NCBI GenBank assembly: GCA_013334925.1
Contig: JAAXWP010000001.1
Span: 1-64,000, forward strand
Origin: Chlorobiaceae bacterium
Lineage (GTDB): Bacteria; Bacteroidota; Chlorobiia; Chlorobiales; Chlorobiaceae
Length of the DNA: 64,000 bases
Reading direction: 5' to 3'
The notes beneath the pieces were generated by a model. That model was not told the DNA's origin, did not search any database, and saw only the letters and a program-made list of their open reading frames with translations. Positions 1-9,536 of the stretch are shown piece after piece. Position 1 is the first letter of the stretch. Every line of letters starts with the position of its first letter. The position numbers and the translations under genes are program-made.

Positions 1-428
1 TGGCCGCGATCCACTCCAACGTGGTCGTCAAGTGCCCGCTGACCGTGGACGGTCTCAAAGCCATCCGGCACTTTTCGCAGCACGGCATCAGGACCAACGC
101 CACGCTCGTCTTCTCGCCGAACCAGGCGCTGCTTGCCGCCAAGGCCGGGGCCGATTATGTCAGCCCGTTCGTAGGCCGTCTGGATGACATCAGCACCTCA
201 GGTATGGCGCTGGTCGAGCAGATCGTCACCATGTATGACAACTACGGTTACCTCACCGAGGTGATCGTGGCCAGTGTCCGCCACCCGGAGCACGTCGTCG
301 AAGCGTCGCTCATCGGAGCCGACATTGCCACCATCCCGTATTCGGTAATCAAACAGCTGGCCAACCACCCGCTGACCGATATCGGCCTGAAAAAGTTCAT
401 GGAAGATGCCGCTGTGATGAAACGGTAG
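1..428 (+). CDS. tal: Transaldolase / fructose-6-phosphate aldolase-like protein, 5' end outside window
   Basis: Reading frame is open from the window edge; [53 protein letters not shown] is typical of small transaldolases. Confidence 0.9.
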   Translation, partial: AAIHSNVVVKCPLTVDGLKAIRHFSQHGIRTNATLVFSPNQALLAAKAGADYVSPFVGRLDDISTSGMALVEQIVTMYDNYGYLTEVIVASVRHPEHVVEASLIGADIATIPYSVIKQLANHPLTDIGLKKFMEDAAVMKR

Positions 429-435
429 GGGGGGG

Positions 436-492
436 ATGAATGATGAGTTATGAGTTATGAATGATGAGTTATGAGTTATGAATGATGAGTTC
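436..492. repeat. Short tandem repeat, about 2.7 copies of 21-bp unit ATGAATGATGAGTTATGAGTT
   Basis: Direct reading: two identical 21-bp units, then 14 bp of a third, followed by degenerate GATGA-rich DNA. Confidence 0.8.
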
Positions 493-550
493 TGGGGGAT
501 GTATGATGAATGCTGAGGGATGAGTTGTTATTTGTGAGTGATCGATTGTG

Positions 551-595
551 TGAGAGCCAGGTAGTGAATCGAATCGATTCACTACCTGGCTCTCA
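551..595. repeat. 45-bp near-perfect palindrome (22-bp arms, 1-nt centre)
   Basis: TGAGAGCCAGGTAGTGAATCGA-A-TCGATTCACTACCTGGCTCTCA read directly; overlaps the stop codon of the minus-strand four-helix-bundle gene. Confidence 0.85.
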
Positions 596-952
596 GTGTT
601 TCTGGGCGGATTTTACGATGCTGGTCAGAATGCGAATCCGTTGCTCCGATTCCTCAAGGAGGTTTTCAAGTTCAGATATATGGGTGATCTGTGCCCCTTT
701 CAGTAACCGTAACCAGTAATTCGCTTCCCGCGCTTCTTTACGGGCTATGGACATTTTGGCGGTAAAATCAGCTTTACTATGCCCTGCCTGAGCCTCTTCC
801 ACATTTGCGCCAATCGAAGTACCGGATTTCAACAGCTGAGTTCAAAGCACTCTGGGCGTATGGCCCTCATGTTCCAGTTGCTGACAAAATGCCACAACCA
901 TTATGGCGAAATGAAACGTTCGTTCGGTTATTTTCAGGGCATTGACTTCCAT
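593..952 (-). pseudogene. Four-helix-bundle protein (23S rRNA intervening-sequence protein family) interrupted by an in-frame TGA
   Basis: Same-frame conceptual translation MEVNALKITERTFHFAIMVVAFCQQLEHEGHTPRVL*TQLLKSGTSIGANVEEAQAGHSKADFTAKMSIARKEAREANYWLRLLK...; single TGA at 842-844. Confidence 0.75.
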
Positions 953-1065
953 CACGCTCATGTGACAGGTGAATTCTGAAAATCTTTCAACGCCTCACTC
1001 CTCACATCTGATTATTCATGTCGCCGTTCTCACTCATCATTCAGCACTCATCATTCAGCATTCAT

Positions 1066-1578
1066 TCAGTGGAAAACTGACTCGACTTTGACCCGTGCGG
1101 TGCCTTTTTCGAAATAGCCCAGCTTCCTGGCGGCTTCTGCGCTGAGGTCGATGACCCGGTCATCGACAAATGGGCCGCGGTCGTTGACCCTGACAACGAT
1201 GGATTTGTTGTTTTCGAGGTTGGTGACTCTGACCAGCATGGGCAGGGGCAGATACTTGTGTGCAGCGCTTGGCTGATCGGGATCGAAGGCCTCTCCATAA
1301 GCCGTCGGCTGCCCGTTATGCTGGTCAAGCGTCTCCTGACCGTACCATGAAGCGATACCGGTCTCCTCATACGAGTAAACCTGGTCAAAGCTCATGGGCA
1401 CGTAGACTTTCCCTCTGATGATATAGGGATCGTTCTTGAGCTTTCCAAGGCGGTAGGCCTCTTCGGGTGAGAGCCCCAGGCGGCTCTTTGAAGAGATCGG
1501 GCCTCTGGATGATGTGCAGGCTCCGAGGCTCACGAGGATGAGCGCAAATGTGGCGAGAAGGAGATTTCTGATAGTCAT
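1066..1578 (-). CDS. rlpA: RlpA-like septal ring lytic transglycosylase, lipoprotein
   Basis: Lipobox LGAC; ETGIASWYGQETLDQHNGQPTAYGEAFDP and VRVNDRGPFVDDRVIDLSAEAARKLG are diagnostic of the RlpA double-psi barrel. Confidence 0.9.
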   Translation of the reverse strand: MTIRNLLLATFALILVSLGACTSSRGPISSKSRLGLSPEEAYRLGKLKNDPYIIRGKVYVPMSFDQVYSYEETGIASWYGQETLDQHNGQPTAYGEAFDPDQPSAAHKYLPLPMLVRVTNLENNKSIVVRVNDRGPFVDDRVIDLSAEAARKLGYFEKGTARVKVESVFH

Positions 1579-1791
1579 GGTGCATTCGGTGCTTCGGGAA
1601 GGAGCTTGTTCCGGAGATCCCGGTATCCCGTGTTCCACAGGGCGTAATTCAGATCACTCTGCTAACCGAAAAAATAGCCAATTCACGAAAATTTTCACGC
1701 ACTCCTCGTATATTTGCTGTTCAACCTTTCAAGAACAGGGGAGTGAGTGTGGCAGTACGCGCATCTTTCGTAACAACCGCATGCATCCGGA

Positions 1792-2586
1792 ATGACCATC
1801 GATGGTGTTGACCGCCGGAGTGACCGGCAACTGACAGGAGTGATGATCCTTCACGGCTTCACGGCGAATCTCGAAAGCGTACGTACGCTGTTCGAGCCTG
1901 TTGCGAAGACCGGTCTCAAGCTGATCACTCCATTGCTCCGGGGTCACGGAGAACAATCCCCCGAGGATCTTCGGGGAGTGACCTGGCAGGACTGGTTCAG
2001 CGATGCTGAATCCGCTCTTATGGATGCCGCAGGAAACCATGGCAAGGTGATCGTGATCGGACACAGCATGGGCGCCCTTCTGACCCTGCAGCTTGCCGCA
2101 CGTCATCCCGAGCTGGTCGACTCGATCGTTCTGGCCACGCCGGCGCTCCGTCTCGCATCGCTGCTCGCTCCGGACCGCCCGCTTAATTTTCTCGCTCCGC
2201 TGCTCAGCATGCTGATCGACCGGTGGGAGTTCGAACCCTGTTTTGCAGACCCTGAAAACGCTATCATCCCCAGGCAATACTCATGGGCACCTACCAGGAC
2301 TATTCTGTCGATGTTCGACCTCGTGCATTCGACGCGGTCGATCCTGTCCCGCGTCAGCACTCCGGTACTGATCATTCATGGCCGGAACGAACGTATCGTT
2401 CTTCCTGAAAGCGCGGACATCGTGCTGCGGGAGATTTCGACACCACAGTCAGAGAAATCGGTATTCTGGTTTGACAAAACCGATCACCAGATTTTCTGTG
2501 ACTGTGAACGTGATGCTGCCGTGAGTGCGGTCATGGACTACGTCTCGAGACGTATTGACGTGTCCACGCTCTCCATTCCGGCATAG
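1792..2586 (+). CDS. Alpha/beta hydrolase (carboxylesterase / monoacylglycerol lipase-like)
   Basis: ILHGFTANLESVRTL, nucleophile elbow GHSMG, C-terminal FDKTDHQIFCDCER. Confidence 0.85.
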   Translation: MTIDGVDRRSDRQLTGVMILHGFTANLESVRTLFEPVAKTGLKLITPLLRGHGEQSPEDLRGVTWQDWFSDAESALMDAAGNHGKVIVIGHSMGALLTLQLAARHPELVDSIVLATPALRLASLLAPDRPLNFLAPLLSMLIDRWEFEPCFADPENAIIPRQYSWAPTRTILSMFDLVHSTRSILSRVSTPVLIIHGRNERIVLPESADIVLREISTPQSEKSVFWFDKTDHQIFCDCERDAAVSAVMDYVSRRIDVSTLSIPA

Positions 2587-2649
2587 ATCCTGTTCGATTT
2601 TCTCACGATCAACAGTTGCCTTTTTTTTTCAACCATAGACCTCCATACT

Positions 2650-3279
2650 ATGAACAGACCTGCCCGGCTTCTGCCAATGCTCCTTTTTGCCCTGACGCTT
2701 TGTCTTCCATCAACAACACTCGCTCGCGAGTCATCAGCTGGTGACGATGCCCCTGCATCTTCAGAATCGTCCCGGCGGGGTGTCCATCTCGATGAGGTCG
2801 GTATCGGTTCCGGTTACGCATGGGGCCATCTGAAGCACACTGACGCTTCTTTTTCGGCGATTCCGGCGTTTGTCCGGGTGGGTTTCGACATGAACACCCT
2901 GTTCGGTATGCGTGAAAGCGGATCGACCCTGCAGTTTGCACTCGAGCCGTTCGTCAATACCGTTACCAAGCCTGACAGCGGTGTCGAGGCAGGTCTGGAT
3001 TTCTTTATCCGCTATCTCCATCCACTCTCCCCATCGGTCAAACTGGTCTCCGAGATAGGGTCGGGCCCTATGTATCTGAGTATCGATACCGAAGAGCAGG
3101 GTGACGCGGGTTTCAATTTTCTGAACCAGTTCGGTCTGGGTGCCCAGGTCGCTGTTGGCGAAAAGAGTGCTCTGACCCTGGGGTACCGTTTCCGCCATCT
3201 TTCCAATGCCGGTACCAGCCAGCCGAACAGTGGCATAAACTCCAATGCGTTCGTGATCAGTTACTCACTGCTCTATTGA
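2650..3279 (+). CDS. pagL: PagL-like lipid A 3-O-deacylase (acyloxyacyl hydrolase family)
   Basis: N-terminal signal peptide; C-terminal LGYRFRHLSNAGTSQPNSGINSNAFVISYSLLY with the HxSN motif of the PagL family. Confidence 0.8.
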   Translation: MNRPARLLPMLLFALTLCLPSTTLARESSAGDDAPASSESSRRGVHLDEVGIGSGYAWGHLKHTDASFSAIPAFVRVGFDMNTLFGMRESGSTLQFALEPFVNTVTKPDSGVEAGLDFFIRYLHPLSPSVKLVSEIGSGPMYLSIDTEEQGDAGFNFLNQFGLGAQVAVGEKSALTLGYRFRHLSNAGTSQPNSGINSNAFVISYSLLY

Positions 3280-3435
3280 TATGATACGCCGGGCTGCAGC
3301 GTCAGCTGCGGTCCGGTATCTCTCCCGCCAGGACATCCCACTCATTCACTCCTGTTGTTATCAGGAATTTTTTTTCAAAAAAATACTCACAGAGCCGGTG
3401 ACGTATTTGCATTTTTGATGATTCTTTTATAATGT

Positions 3436-3451
3436 ATAACCATATAGTTAT
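3436..3451. promoter_or_regulatory. Candidate operator palindrome ATAAC-CATATA-GTTAT in AT-rich DNA upstream of sox
   Basis: Perfect 5-bp arms; flanked by TATAAT at 3428-3433 and 3454-3459. Confidence 0.3.
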
Positions 3452-3770
3452 CCTATAATCGGTTGCCGGTAAACAGTCAGACCAAAAGTTCCTGCAGTCT
3501 GTTTCCGGAGCCGAAGACCGCAGTGCCGTTTTGTGACCACTTTCTTACAAGGAAGGGTCATGACGAGCCATCTCCCAGATAATTACGACAGTGTTTCCAT
3601 CGTTCGAGGCATGACCCATGACGGGCATGCTGTCTGAACCCATGCGCCTGAACAATTTTGGCTGGAACAGGTACGCCCTTTTGCAGCTGACATGGTGTGG
3701 CATGTAACGTCCCTTGCCGGCAACCCTTGCCGGATGGTCACAAGATTTCAGAACAATACCGAGGAGGTCG

Positions 3771-5075
3771 ATGATGAGCAGTTCACTTTCGAGAAGAGCG
3801 TTCAACAAATTCGTCCTTTCTGCTGTTGCCGGTTCCGCATTCGGGCTCATGGGCCTGCCGTCCCGTGTAATGTCGGCAAGCCCGGCAGCCAGGCGCGTAG
3901 TGGTTATCGGTGGTGGATTCGGCGGCGCTACAGCTGCCAGACATCTGAAACTGCTGGACCCATCCATCTCGGTTGACCTGGTCGAACCAAAAGCGGTATA
4001 TCACACCTGCCCATTCAGCAACTGGGTGCTCGGCGGTCTGAAGACCATGAACGACATCGCACACGATTACAAGGTCTTGCAGCAGCGATACGGTGTGCAT
4101 GTGATTGCCGATATGGCCGTGTCGATCGATCCGGTGTCGAGGAAGGTGAGGCTGAAGGGGGGGCGGGTTCTCGCTTATGACCGGCTGATAGTCGCTCCCG
4201 GCGTCGATTTCAGATGGGACGCCATTCCCGGTTACAGCCAGAAGATCGCGGAGAGCGCAATCCCGCATGCCTACGAGGCAGGTCCTCAGACCACGCTGCT
4301 CCAGAGGCAGTTGGTCGCCATGAAAGACGGGGGTTCAGTTATCATCGTTTCGCCACCCAACCAGTTCCGCTGCCCGGCAGCCCCATATGAAAGAGCCAGC
4401 ATGATCGCCTGGTACCTCAGAGAGCACAAGCCAAAGTCGAAGGTGATCATTCTCGATGCCAAGGATGGATTCACCAAACAGGATCTCTTCATGCAGGGCT
4501 GGGACAGGAAGTATCCAGGCAGGATCGAGTGGCGCTCCGCTTCCGGCGGCGGAAAGGTTGACCGTCTGGATGCGGCTACCATGACCATCTCGACCGAATT
4601 CGGCGACGAAAAGGGGGCAGTCATCAATGTCATACCTCCCCAGAGAGCCGGAAAAATAGCTGTAGACAATGGCCTTGCAGACGCGTCCGGATGGTGTCCG
4701 GTAAATCCGCTCACCTTTGAATCGACCCTTCACGCAGGCATTCACGTCATCGGGGATGCCATACAGGGGAGTCCCATGCCCAAGTCGGGAACTGCCGCGA
4801 ACACGCAGGGTCAGGCTGTTGCAAGGGTGATAGCAGATCTGTTCAACGGCCGTTCCTCACCTGCACAACGCCTTGAAAGTCTCTGCTACAGTCTCATCGC
4901 GCCTGGCTACGCCGTATCTGTCAGGGGAACCTACCAGTTGACACCCCTGGGGTTTGCGGAGAACCGCGGGGATATCTCCATGACCTCAATGGAGGCAAGT
5001 CCAGAACAGCTCGCCGCTGAGGCGAACCTGGCATTGAGCTGGTACCGGCAGATCAGCGAAGATGTATGGGGATGA
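3771..5075 (+). CDS. soxF: Flavocytochrome c sulfide dehydrogenase flavoprotein-like, SoxF type; Tat signal
   Basis: MMSSSLSRRAFNKFVLSAVAGSAFG, then RRVVVIGGGFGGATAARHLKLLDPSI; first gene of the sox cluster. Confidence 0.9.
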   Translation: MMSSSLSRRAFNKFVLSAVAGSAFGLMGLPSRVMSASPAARRVVVIGGGFGGATAARHLKLLDPSISVDLVEPKAVYHTCPFSNWVLGGLKTMNDIAHDYKVLQQRYGVHVIADMAVSIDPVSRKVRLKGGRVLAYDRLIVAPGVDFRWDAIPGYSQKIAESAIPHAYEAGPQTTLLQRQLVAMKDGGSVIIVSPPNQFRCPAAPYERASMIAWYLREHKPKSKVIILDAKDGFTKQDLFMQGWDRKYPGRIEWRSASGGGKVDRLDAATMTISTEFGDEKGAVINVIPPQRAGKIAVDNGLADASGWCPVNPLTFESTLHAGIHVIGDAIQGSPMPKSGTAANTQGQAVARVIADLFNGRSSPAQRLESLCYSLIAPGYAVSVRGTYQLTPLGFAENRGDISMTSMEASPEQLAAEANLALSWYRQISEDVWG

Positions 5076-5204
5076 CACGCCACCTTGACGCTTGAGGCGC
5101 GTACAGGTAAGGCAGGAAGCGCCGGCTGGCTCCTTGGCCGGCCCATCCCCGATTTTTGCCTCGTCAAGAGGCCTCTAACAACAACACCTAAACAGGGATT
5201 GAAC

Positions 5205-5558
5205 ATGAAGCGTTCTGGTTTGTGTGCGGTTGCAGGTTTGCTCCTGTTGCCTTCCATCGGCCTTGCCGATCTCCAGGGAGGTGATCCGAATCTGGCCAAG
5301 GGCAAGGCGATCGCTTTCGACATGAACAAAGGGAACTGCCTTGCCTGCCACATGATGGCCGGTGGAGACGATCCGGGCAATTTCGGTCCGCCGCTGATAC
5401 AGATGAAGGATCGTTACCCAGACAAGACCGTGCTGCGCAAGCAGATCTGGGATGCCACGGAAAAGAACCCGAGCAGTGTCATGCCTCCGTTCGGCAAGCA
5501 TGGCATCATGAGTGAGAGCGAGATCGATCAGGTCGTCGACTACGTCTACACGCTCTGA
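5205..5558 (+). CDS. soxX: Sulfur oxidation c-type cytochrome SoxX
   Basis: Signal peptide, NCLACHMMAGGDDPGNFGPPL heme motif, SVMPPFGKHGIMSESEIDQVVDYVYTL; synteny with soxYZAKB. Confidence 0.93.
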   Translation: MKRSGLCAVAGLLLLPSIGLADLQGGDPNLAKGKAIAFDMNKGNCLACHMMAGGDDPGNFGPPLIQMKDRYPDKTVLRKQIWDATEKNPSSVMPPFGKHGIMSESEIDQVVDYVYTL

Positions 5559-5633
5559 TCGCGACACCATTTTTCAATTGTGGGGCCATAGTCCGGCCCT
5601 GACTGACCAACATCCATTACCGAGGAGGTTATC

Positions 5634-6095
5634 ATGGGGATTTCCCGTCGAGATTTCTGTAAAACACTTGCCGGATCTGCAGCTTCCCTGGCTGTTCTGG
5701 CGGTAATTCCGGGCAGGGCACTGGCAAGCTGGAGCGAAAAGGCGTTCATGGCCGACAAGCTCGATGATGCTATTGCCGCAAAATATGGAGGCCTGCCGAT
5801 CGAGGACTCTTCGGCCATCGAGATCAAGGCTCCAGAGATTGCCGAGAACGGTGCCTTCGTGCCGGTAACGGTTTCGACCACCATCCCGGGAGTGACCAGC
5901 ATCAGCATTTTCGTGCCGGTCAATTTTTCCCCGCTCGTCACGTCGATCGATGTGCTGCCTCGTATGAAGCCGGATGTATCGATGCGCATCAGGATGGCCA
6001 AGACCTCGAATATGGTGGTCATCGTCAAAGCCGGCAACAAGTTGTACCGGACTGTCCGCGAAGTCAAGGTCACCATCGGCGGCTGCGGAGGATAA
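5634..6095 (+). CDS. soxY: Thiosulfate oxidation carrier protein SoxY
   Basis: Tat signal ISRRDFCKTL and C-terminal substrate-carrying GGCGG. Confidence 0.97.
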   Translation: MGISRRDFCKTLAGSAASLAVLAVIPGRALASWSEKAFMADKLDDAIAAKYGGLPIEDSSAIEIKAPEIAENGAFVPVTVSTTIPGVTSISIFVPVNFSPLVTSIDVLPRMKPDVSMRIRMAKTSNMVVIVKAGNKLYRTVREVKVTIGGCGG

Positions 6096-6129
6096 TCTCA
6101 ACCATTCAAACCAATTCCGGAGTGAACAC

Positions 6130-6435
6130 ATGAAAATCAAAGCAGTAGTCCAGGACAATGCAATATCCGTCAAGGTACTGATCAATCATCCCATGGAGAC
6201 CGGGCGAGCCAAGGATCAGAGCGGGGCGATCATTCCTGCCCATTACATCACCGAAGTGACCGCAACCTGCAAAGGGGAAACCGTATTTCATGCGGAACTT
6301 GGCCCGGGTGTCTCCAAGGATCCTTACATCGCCTTCCAGTTCACGGGTGCAAAGGCCGGTGATGTCATCAAAATCAGCTGGATCGATAACAGGAAGGGTA
6401 CAGAAACCATGGAAAGCGCCATCACGGCGATGTAA
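6130..6435 (+). CDS. soxZ: Thiosulfate oxidation carrier complex protein SoxZ
   Basis: MKIKAVVQDNAISVKVLINHPMETGRAKD...PAHYITEVTATCKGETVFHAELGPGVSKDPY. Confidence 0.96.
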   Translation: MKIKAVVQDNAISVKVLINHPMETGRAKDQSGAIIPAHYITEVTATCKGETVFHAELGPGVSKDPYIAFQFTGAKAGDVIKISWIDNRKGTETMESAITAM

Positions 6436-6460
6436 TCCGAAATCCAAAGGAGAGCAAGCC

Positions 6461-7318
6461 ATGTCAAGATTATCTGTGGCGCGACTGCTTCAGGCAGTGT
6501 TTCTCATCGTTCTGACGATGGTGTCGAATTCCGCTCTGGCAGTCAATTACCAGGCGCTTGTCGATGCCGATGTCAGGAAGTTCCAGGCATATATCCACAA
6601 GGAGTTTCCGGATGTCAGAACGGCAGATTTCGCCGACGGTGTCTACGCTATCGATTCCCAGGCCCGCAAGCAGTGGAAAGAGGTTGAAGAGTTCCCGCCT
6701 TACGACCTGGCTGTCGATGAAGGCAAGGCACTGTTCAACAAACCATTCGCCAACGGAAAGTCCCTGGCGGGCTGTTTCCCGAACGGTGGGGCTGTCCGTA
6801 ACAAATATCCCTATTTCGACGAGAAACGCGGTCAGGTCGTCACGCTTGAGATGGCCATCAACGACTGCCTTACTGCCAATGGAGAGAAGCCGCTCAACGG
6901 GATGAAGGGCGATCTGGCAAAAATATCTGCCTATATCGCATTCATCAGCAGAGGGCAGCCCATCCATGTCAAGGTTGAGAGCGCTGCCGCATACAAAGCC
7001 TACCTGAAAGGCAAGCAGTTCTTTTACGCAAAACGCGGACAGCTCAACATGTCCTGTGCGGGATGCCACATGGAGTATGCAGGAAGGCAGCTGCGCTCGG
7101 AGATCATCAGCCCGGCATTGGGGCACACGACTCACTTTCCCGTGTTTCGTCTGAAATGGGGTGAGATCGGAACTCTGCACCGGAGGTATGCCGGCTGTAA
7201 CGAGAACATCGGAGCGAAGCCGCTTGCCGCGCAGAGCGAAGAGTACCGCGATCTCGAGTTTTTCCAGACAGCCATGTGCAATGGCCTGAGTTTCAACGGT
7301 CCGGCATCAAGAAAATAA
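6461..7318 (+). CDS. soxA: Sulfur oxidation c-type cytochrome SoxA (single CxxCH)
   Basis: Signal peptide, MSCAGCHMEYAG heme site, RYAGCNENIGAKPL ligand cysteine region. Confidence 0.95.
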   Translation: MSRLSVARLLQAVFLIVLTMVSNSALAVNYQALVDADVRKFQAYIHKEFPDVRTADFADGVYAIDSQARKQWKEVEEFPPYDLAVDEGKALFNKPFANGKSLAGCFPNGGAVRNKYPYFDEKRGQVVTLEMAINDCLTANGEKPLNGMKGDLAKISAYIAFISRGQPIHVKVESAAAYKAYLKGKQFFYAKRGQLNMSCAGCHMEYAGRQLRSEIISPALGHTTHFPVFRLKWGEIGTLHRRYAGCNENIGAKPLAAQSEEYRDLEFFQTAMCNGLSFNGPASRK

Positions 7319-7330
7319 GTGGGAGGAACC

Positions 7331-7639
7331 ATGAAAAGAATGATAGCACTGGTGAGCCTTCTTGGCATCATGCCGGTCAGCACGGCGCTCTCTGCCGATC
7401 AGAACCAGGGCTCCAGCCTGATCGACCAGGCGGAGGCTGCCCGGAAGGAGGCCTCCTCACTCGGGTATGAGTGGCGCGACACGGCAAAACTGATCGCATC
7501 AGCCCGGGACGCGCAAGCGAAAGGTCAGCAGGAGGAGTCAGATCGCTTTGCGAAAGAGGCGCTGCTGCAGGGCCGTGAAGCCGTTGCCCAGGCAAAATAC
7601 ATGGACAGGAACTGGCAGCAGATGATTCCGAAGCAGTGA
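7331..7639 (+). CDS. soxK: SoxAX-binding protein SoxK
   Basis: Small secreted helical protein SSLIDQAEAARKEASSLGYEWRDTAKLIASARDAQAKGQQEESDRFAKEAL between soxA and soxB. Confidence 0.88.
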   Translation: MKRMIALVSLLGIMPVSTALSADQNQGSSLIDQAEAARKEASSLGYEWRDTAKLIASARDAQAKGQQEESDRFAKEALLQGREAVAQAKYMDRNWQQMIPKQ

Positions 7640-7718
7640 ATGTCGACGGCGCAGGCATTAAAGTCTGCGCCCGGTTATCGCCTTTTTATCCATAGGGAAC
7701 CCCAAATGAGCACATCAC

Positions 7719-9476
7719 ATGCAGTTATCCCGTCGTGAATTCCTTCGTATTCTCGGAATGGCCGGAGCAGCCGGTATGTTGCCAGGTTTCACTTCAGCAG
7801 CCTCCCGTCAGGGCTCGGACATCTACCAGCTCGAGCGTTTCGGCGATGTCCGGCTGATGCACCTGACCGATACCCATGCACAGCTTATGCCGATCTATTA
7901 CCGCGAGCCCAGCGTGAACCTGGGACTCGGCACGGCCGCCGGACGTCCGCCCCATCTGGTTACCCGGTCCTTTCTCGATTACTACCATATCACTCAGGGC
8001 TCTTCGCTGGCGTATGCCTTCACTCCGGTCAATTTTATCGATCTGGCAAAGAAGTATGGCCGCCTGGGCGGGTATGCCCATATCAAGACGCTTGCCGATC
8101 GGCTTCGTGGTGAATTCGGAAGCGAAAAGACCCTGCTGCTCGACTCTGGTGATACCTGGCAGGGATCGGGTACGGCGTTCTGGAGCCGCGGGTCAGACAT
8201 GGTGGAGATCTGCAACCTGCTCGGTGTCGATGTCATGACCGGTCACTGGGAGTTCACCTACCTGGAAGCGGAGATCCGTAAAAATCTGGCGGCCTTCAAG
8301 GGCGATTTTGTCGCCCAGAACGTCAAGGTCAAAGAGGACGCCCTGTTCAACGGGGCGAAGGCTTATGATGAACAGTCCGGGCATGTATTCAAACCCTACG
8401 TCATACGGACCCTCGGGAGCCACCGTGTCGCGGTCATCGGGCAGGCGTTCCCCTATACGCCTATCGCCAACCCTGCGCGTTTCATTCCCGACTGGACCTT
8501 CGGCATCAACAGCGCCGATCTCCAGAAACTGGTCGATACGATACGCAGCAAAGAAAAACCTGACGCCGTGGTGCTGATCTCGCACAACGGTATGGATGTC
8601 GATATCAAGCTTGCCGGGCAGGTCAGCGGTATCGACGTGATCTTCGGAGGCCACACCCACGACGCCGTCCCGCAACCATTCGAGGTGCGCAACCCTGGCG
8701 GGCGGACCCTCGTGACCAATGCCGGTTCGAACGGCAAGTTTCTCGGCGTGATCGACCTGAAATTCTCCGGAGGGAAGGTATCCGGCTATCGCTATCACCT
8801 GTTGCCGGTCTTTTCGGAGGAACTTCCGGCGCATCCGGAAATGCAGGCGTTGATCGATCGCATCCGAGCTCCGTACCTCTCGAAACTTCAGGAGCCGCTT
8901 GCGACGGCAGGTTCACTGCTCTACCGGCGCGGCAACTTCGATGGCCCGTTCGACCAGCTGATCTGCGACGCGCTCCGGCAGCGGAACGATGCCCAGATTG
9001 CGCTCTCTCCCGGATTCCGCTGGGGCACCACCATCCTTCCCGGCCAGCAGATCACGATGGAGCAGGTGCTCGAGCAGACCTGCATGACCTACCCGGAGAC
9101 CTATGTCCGTGACATGACCGGCCAGCAGATCAAGGCGGTGCTCGAAGATGTGGCTGACAACCTCTTCAACCCGGACCCGTTCTATCAGCAGGGAGGAGAC
9201 ATGGTGCGTGTCGGCGGTATGAACTACCGGATCGATCCGGGCGCATCGATGGGCAACCGGATCGACGAGATGCGGCTGGATAACGGTACGCTTATCGACG
9301 CGTCCAGGAGTTATCGTGTGGCAGGATGGGCTACAGTCGGCTCGAAATCGCCGGGAGAACCGGTTTGGGACACCGTTGCAGCCTATCTCCGTGACAGGAA
9401 ACAGGTCGAGATACGTAAGCTCAACATGCCATTGCTGAAAAACGTCTCAGCCAACCAGGGGATGGATCTGTCCTGA
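7719..9476 (+). CDS. soxB: Thiosulfohydrolase SoxB (dimanganese 5'-nucleotidase family)
   Basis: Tat-like signal SRREFLRILG, LMHLTDTHAQL, VLISHNGMDVD, DVIFGGHTHDAVP. Confidence 0.97.
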   Translation: MQLSRREFLRILGMAGAAGMLPGFTSAASRQGSDIYQLERFGDVRLMHLTDTHAQLMPIYYREPSVNLGLGTAAGRPPHLVTRSFLDYYHITQGSSLAYAFTPVNFIDLAKKYGRLGGYAHIKTLADRLRGEFGSEKTLLLDSGDTWQGSGTAFWSRGSDMVEICNLLGVDVMTGHWEFTYLEAEIRKNLAAFKGDFVAQNVKVKEDALFNGAKAYDEQSGHVFKPYVIRTLGSHRVAVIGQAFPYTPIANPARFIPDWTFGINSADLQKLVDTIRSKEKPDAVVLISHNGMDVDIKLAGQVSGIDVIFGGHTHDAVPQPFEVRNPGGRTLVTNAGSNGKFLGVIDLKFSGGKVSGYRYHLLPVFSEELPAHPEMQALIDRIRAPYLSKLQEPLATAGSLLYRRGNFDGPFDQLICDALRQRNDAQIALSPGFRWGTTILPGQQITMEQVLEQTCMTYPETYVRDMTGQQIKAVLEDVADNLFNPDPFYQQGGDMVRVGGMNYRIDPGASMGNRIDEMRLDNGTLIDASRSYRVAGWATVGSKSPGEPVWDTVAAYLRDRKQVEIRKLNMPLLKNVSANQGMDLS

Positions 9477-9536
9477 ATTTTCCCGGGAAATCAGGATGTT
9501 ACTCCTGAAACAGCGTATAATTGAAAAAAGATAGCC

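Noticed and set aside
3545-3967. Minus-strand ORF upstream of and overlapping soxF, with a tail vaguely like a cytochrome (HHVSCKRAYLFQPKLF)
   Set aside because: No CxxCH, overlaps the SoxF Tat signal region antisense, and lies in a leader-like region; resemblance too weak to call a pseudogene
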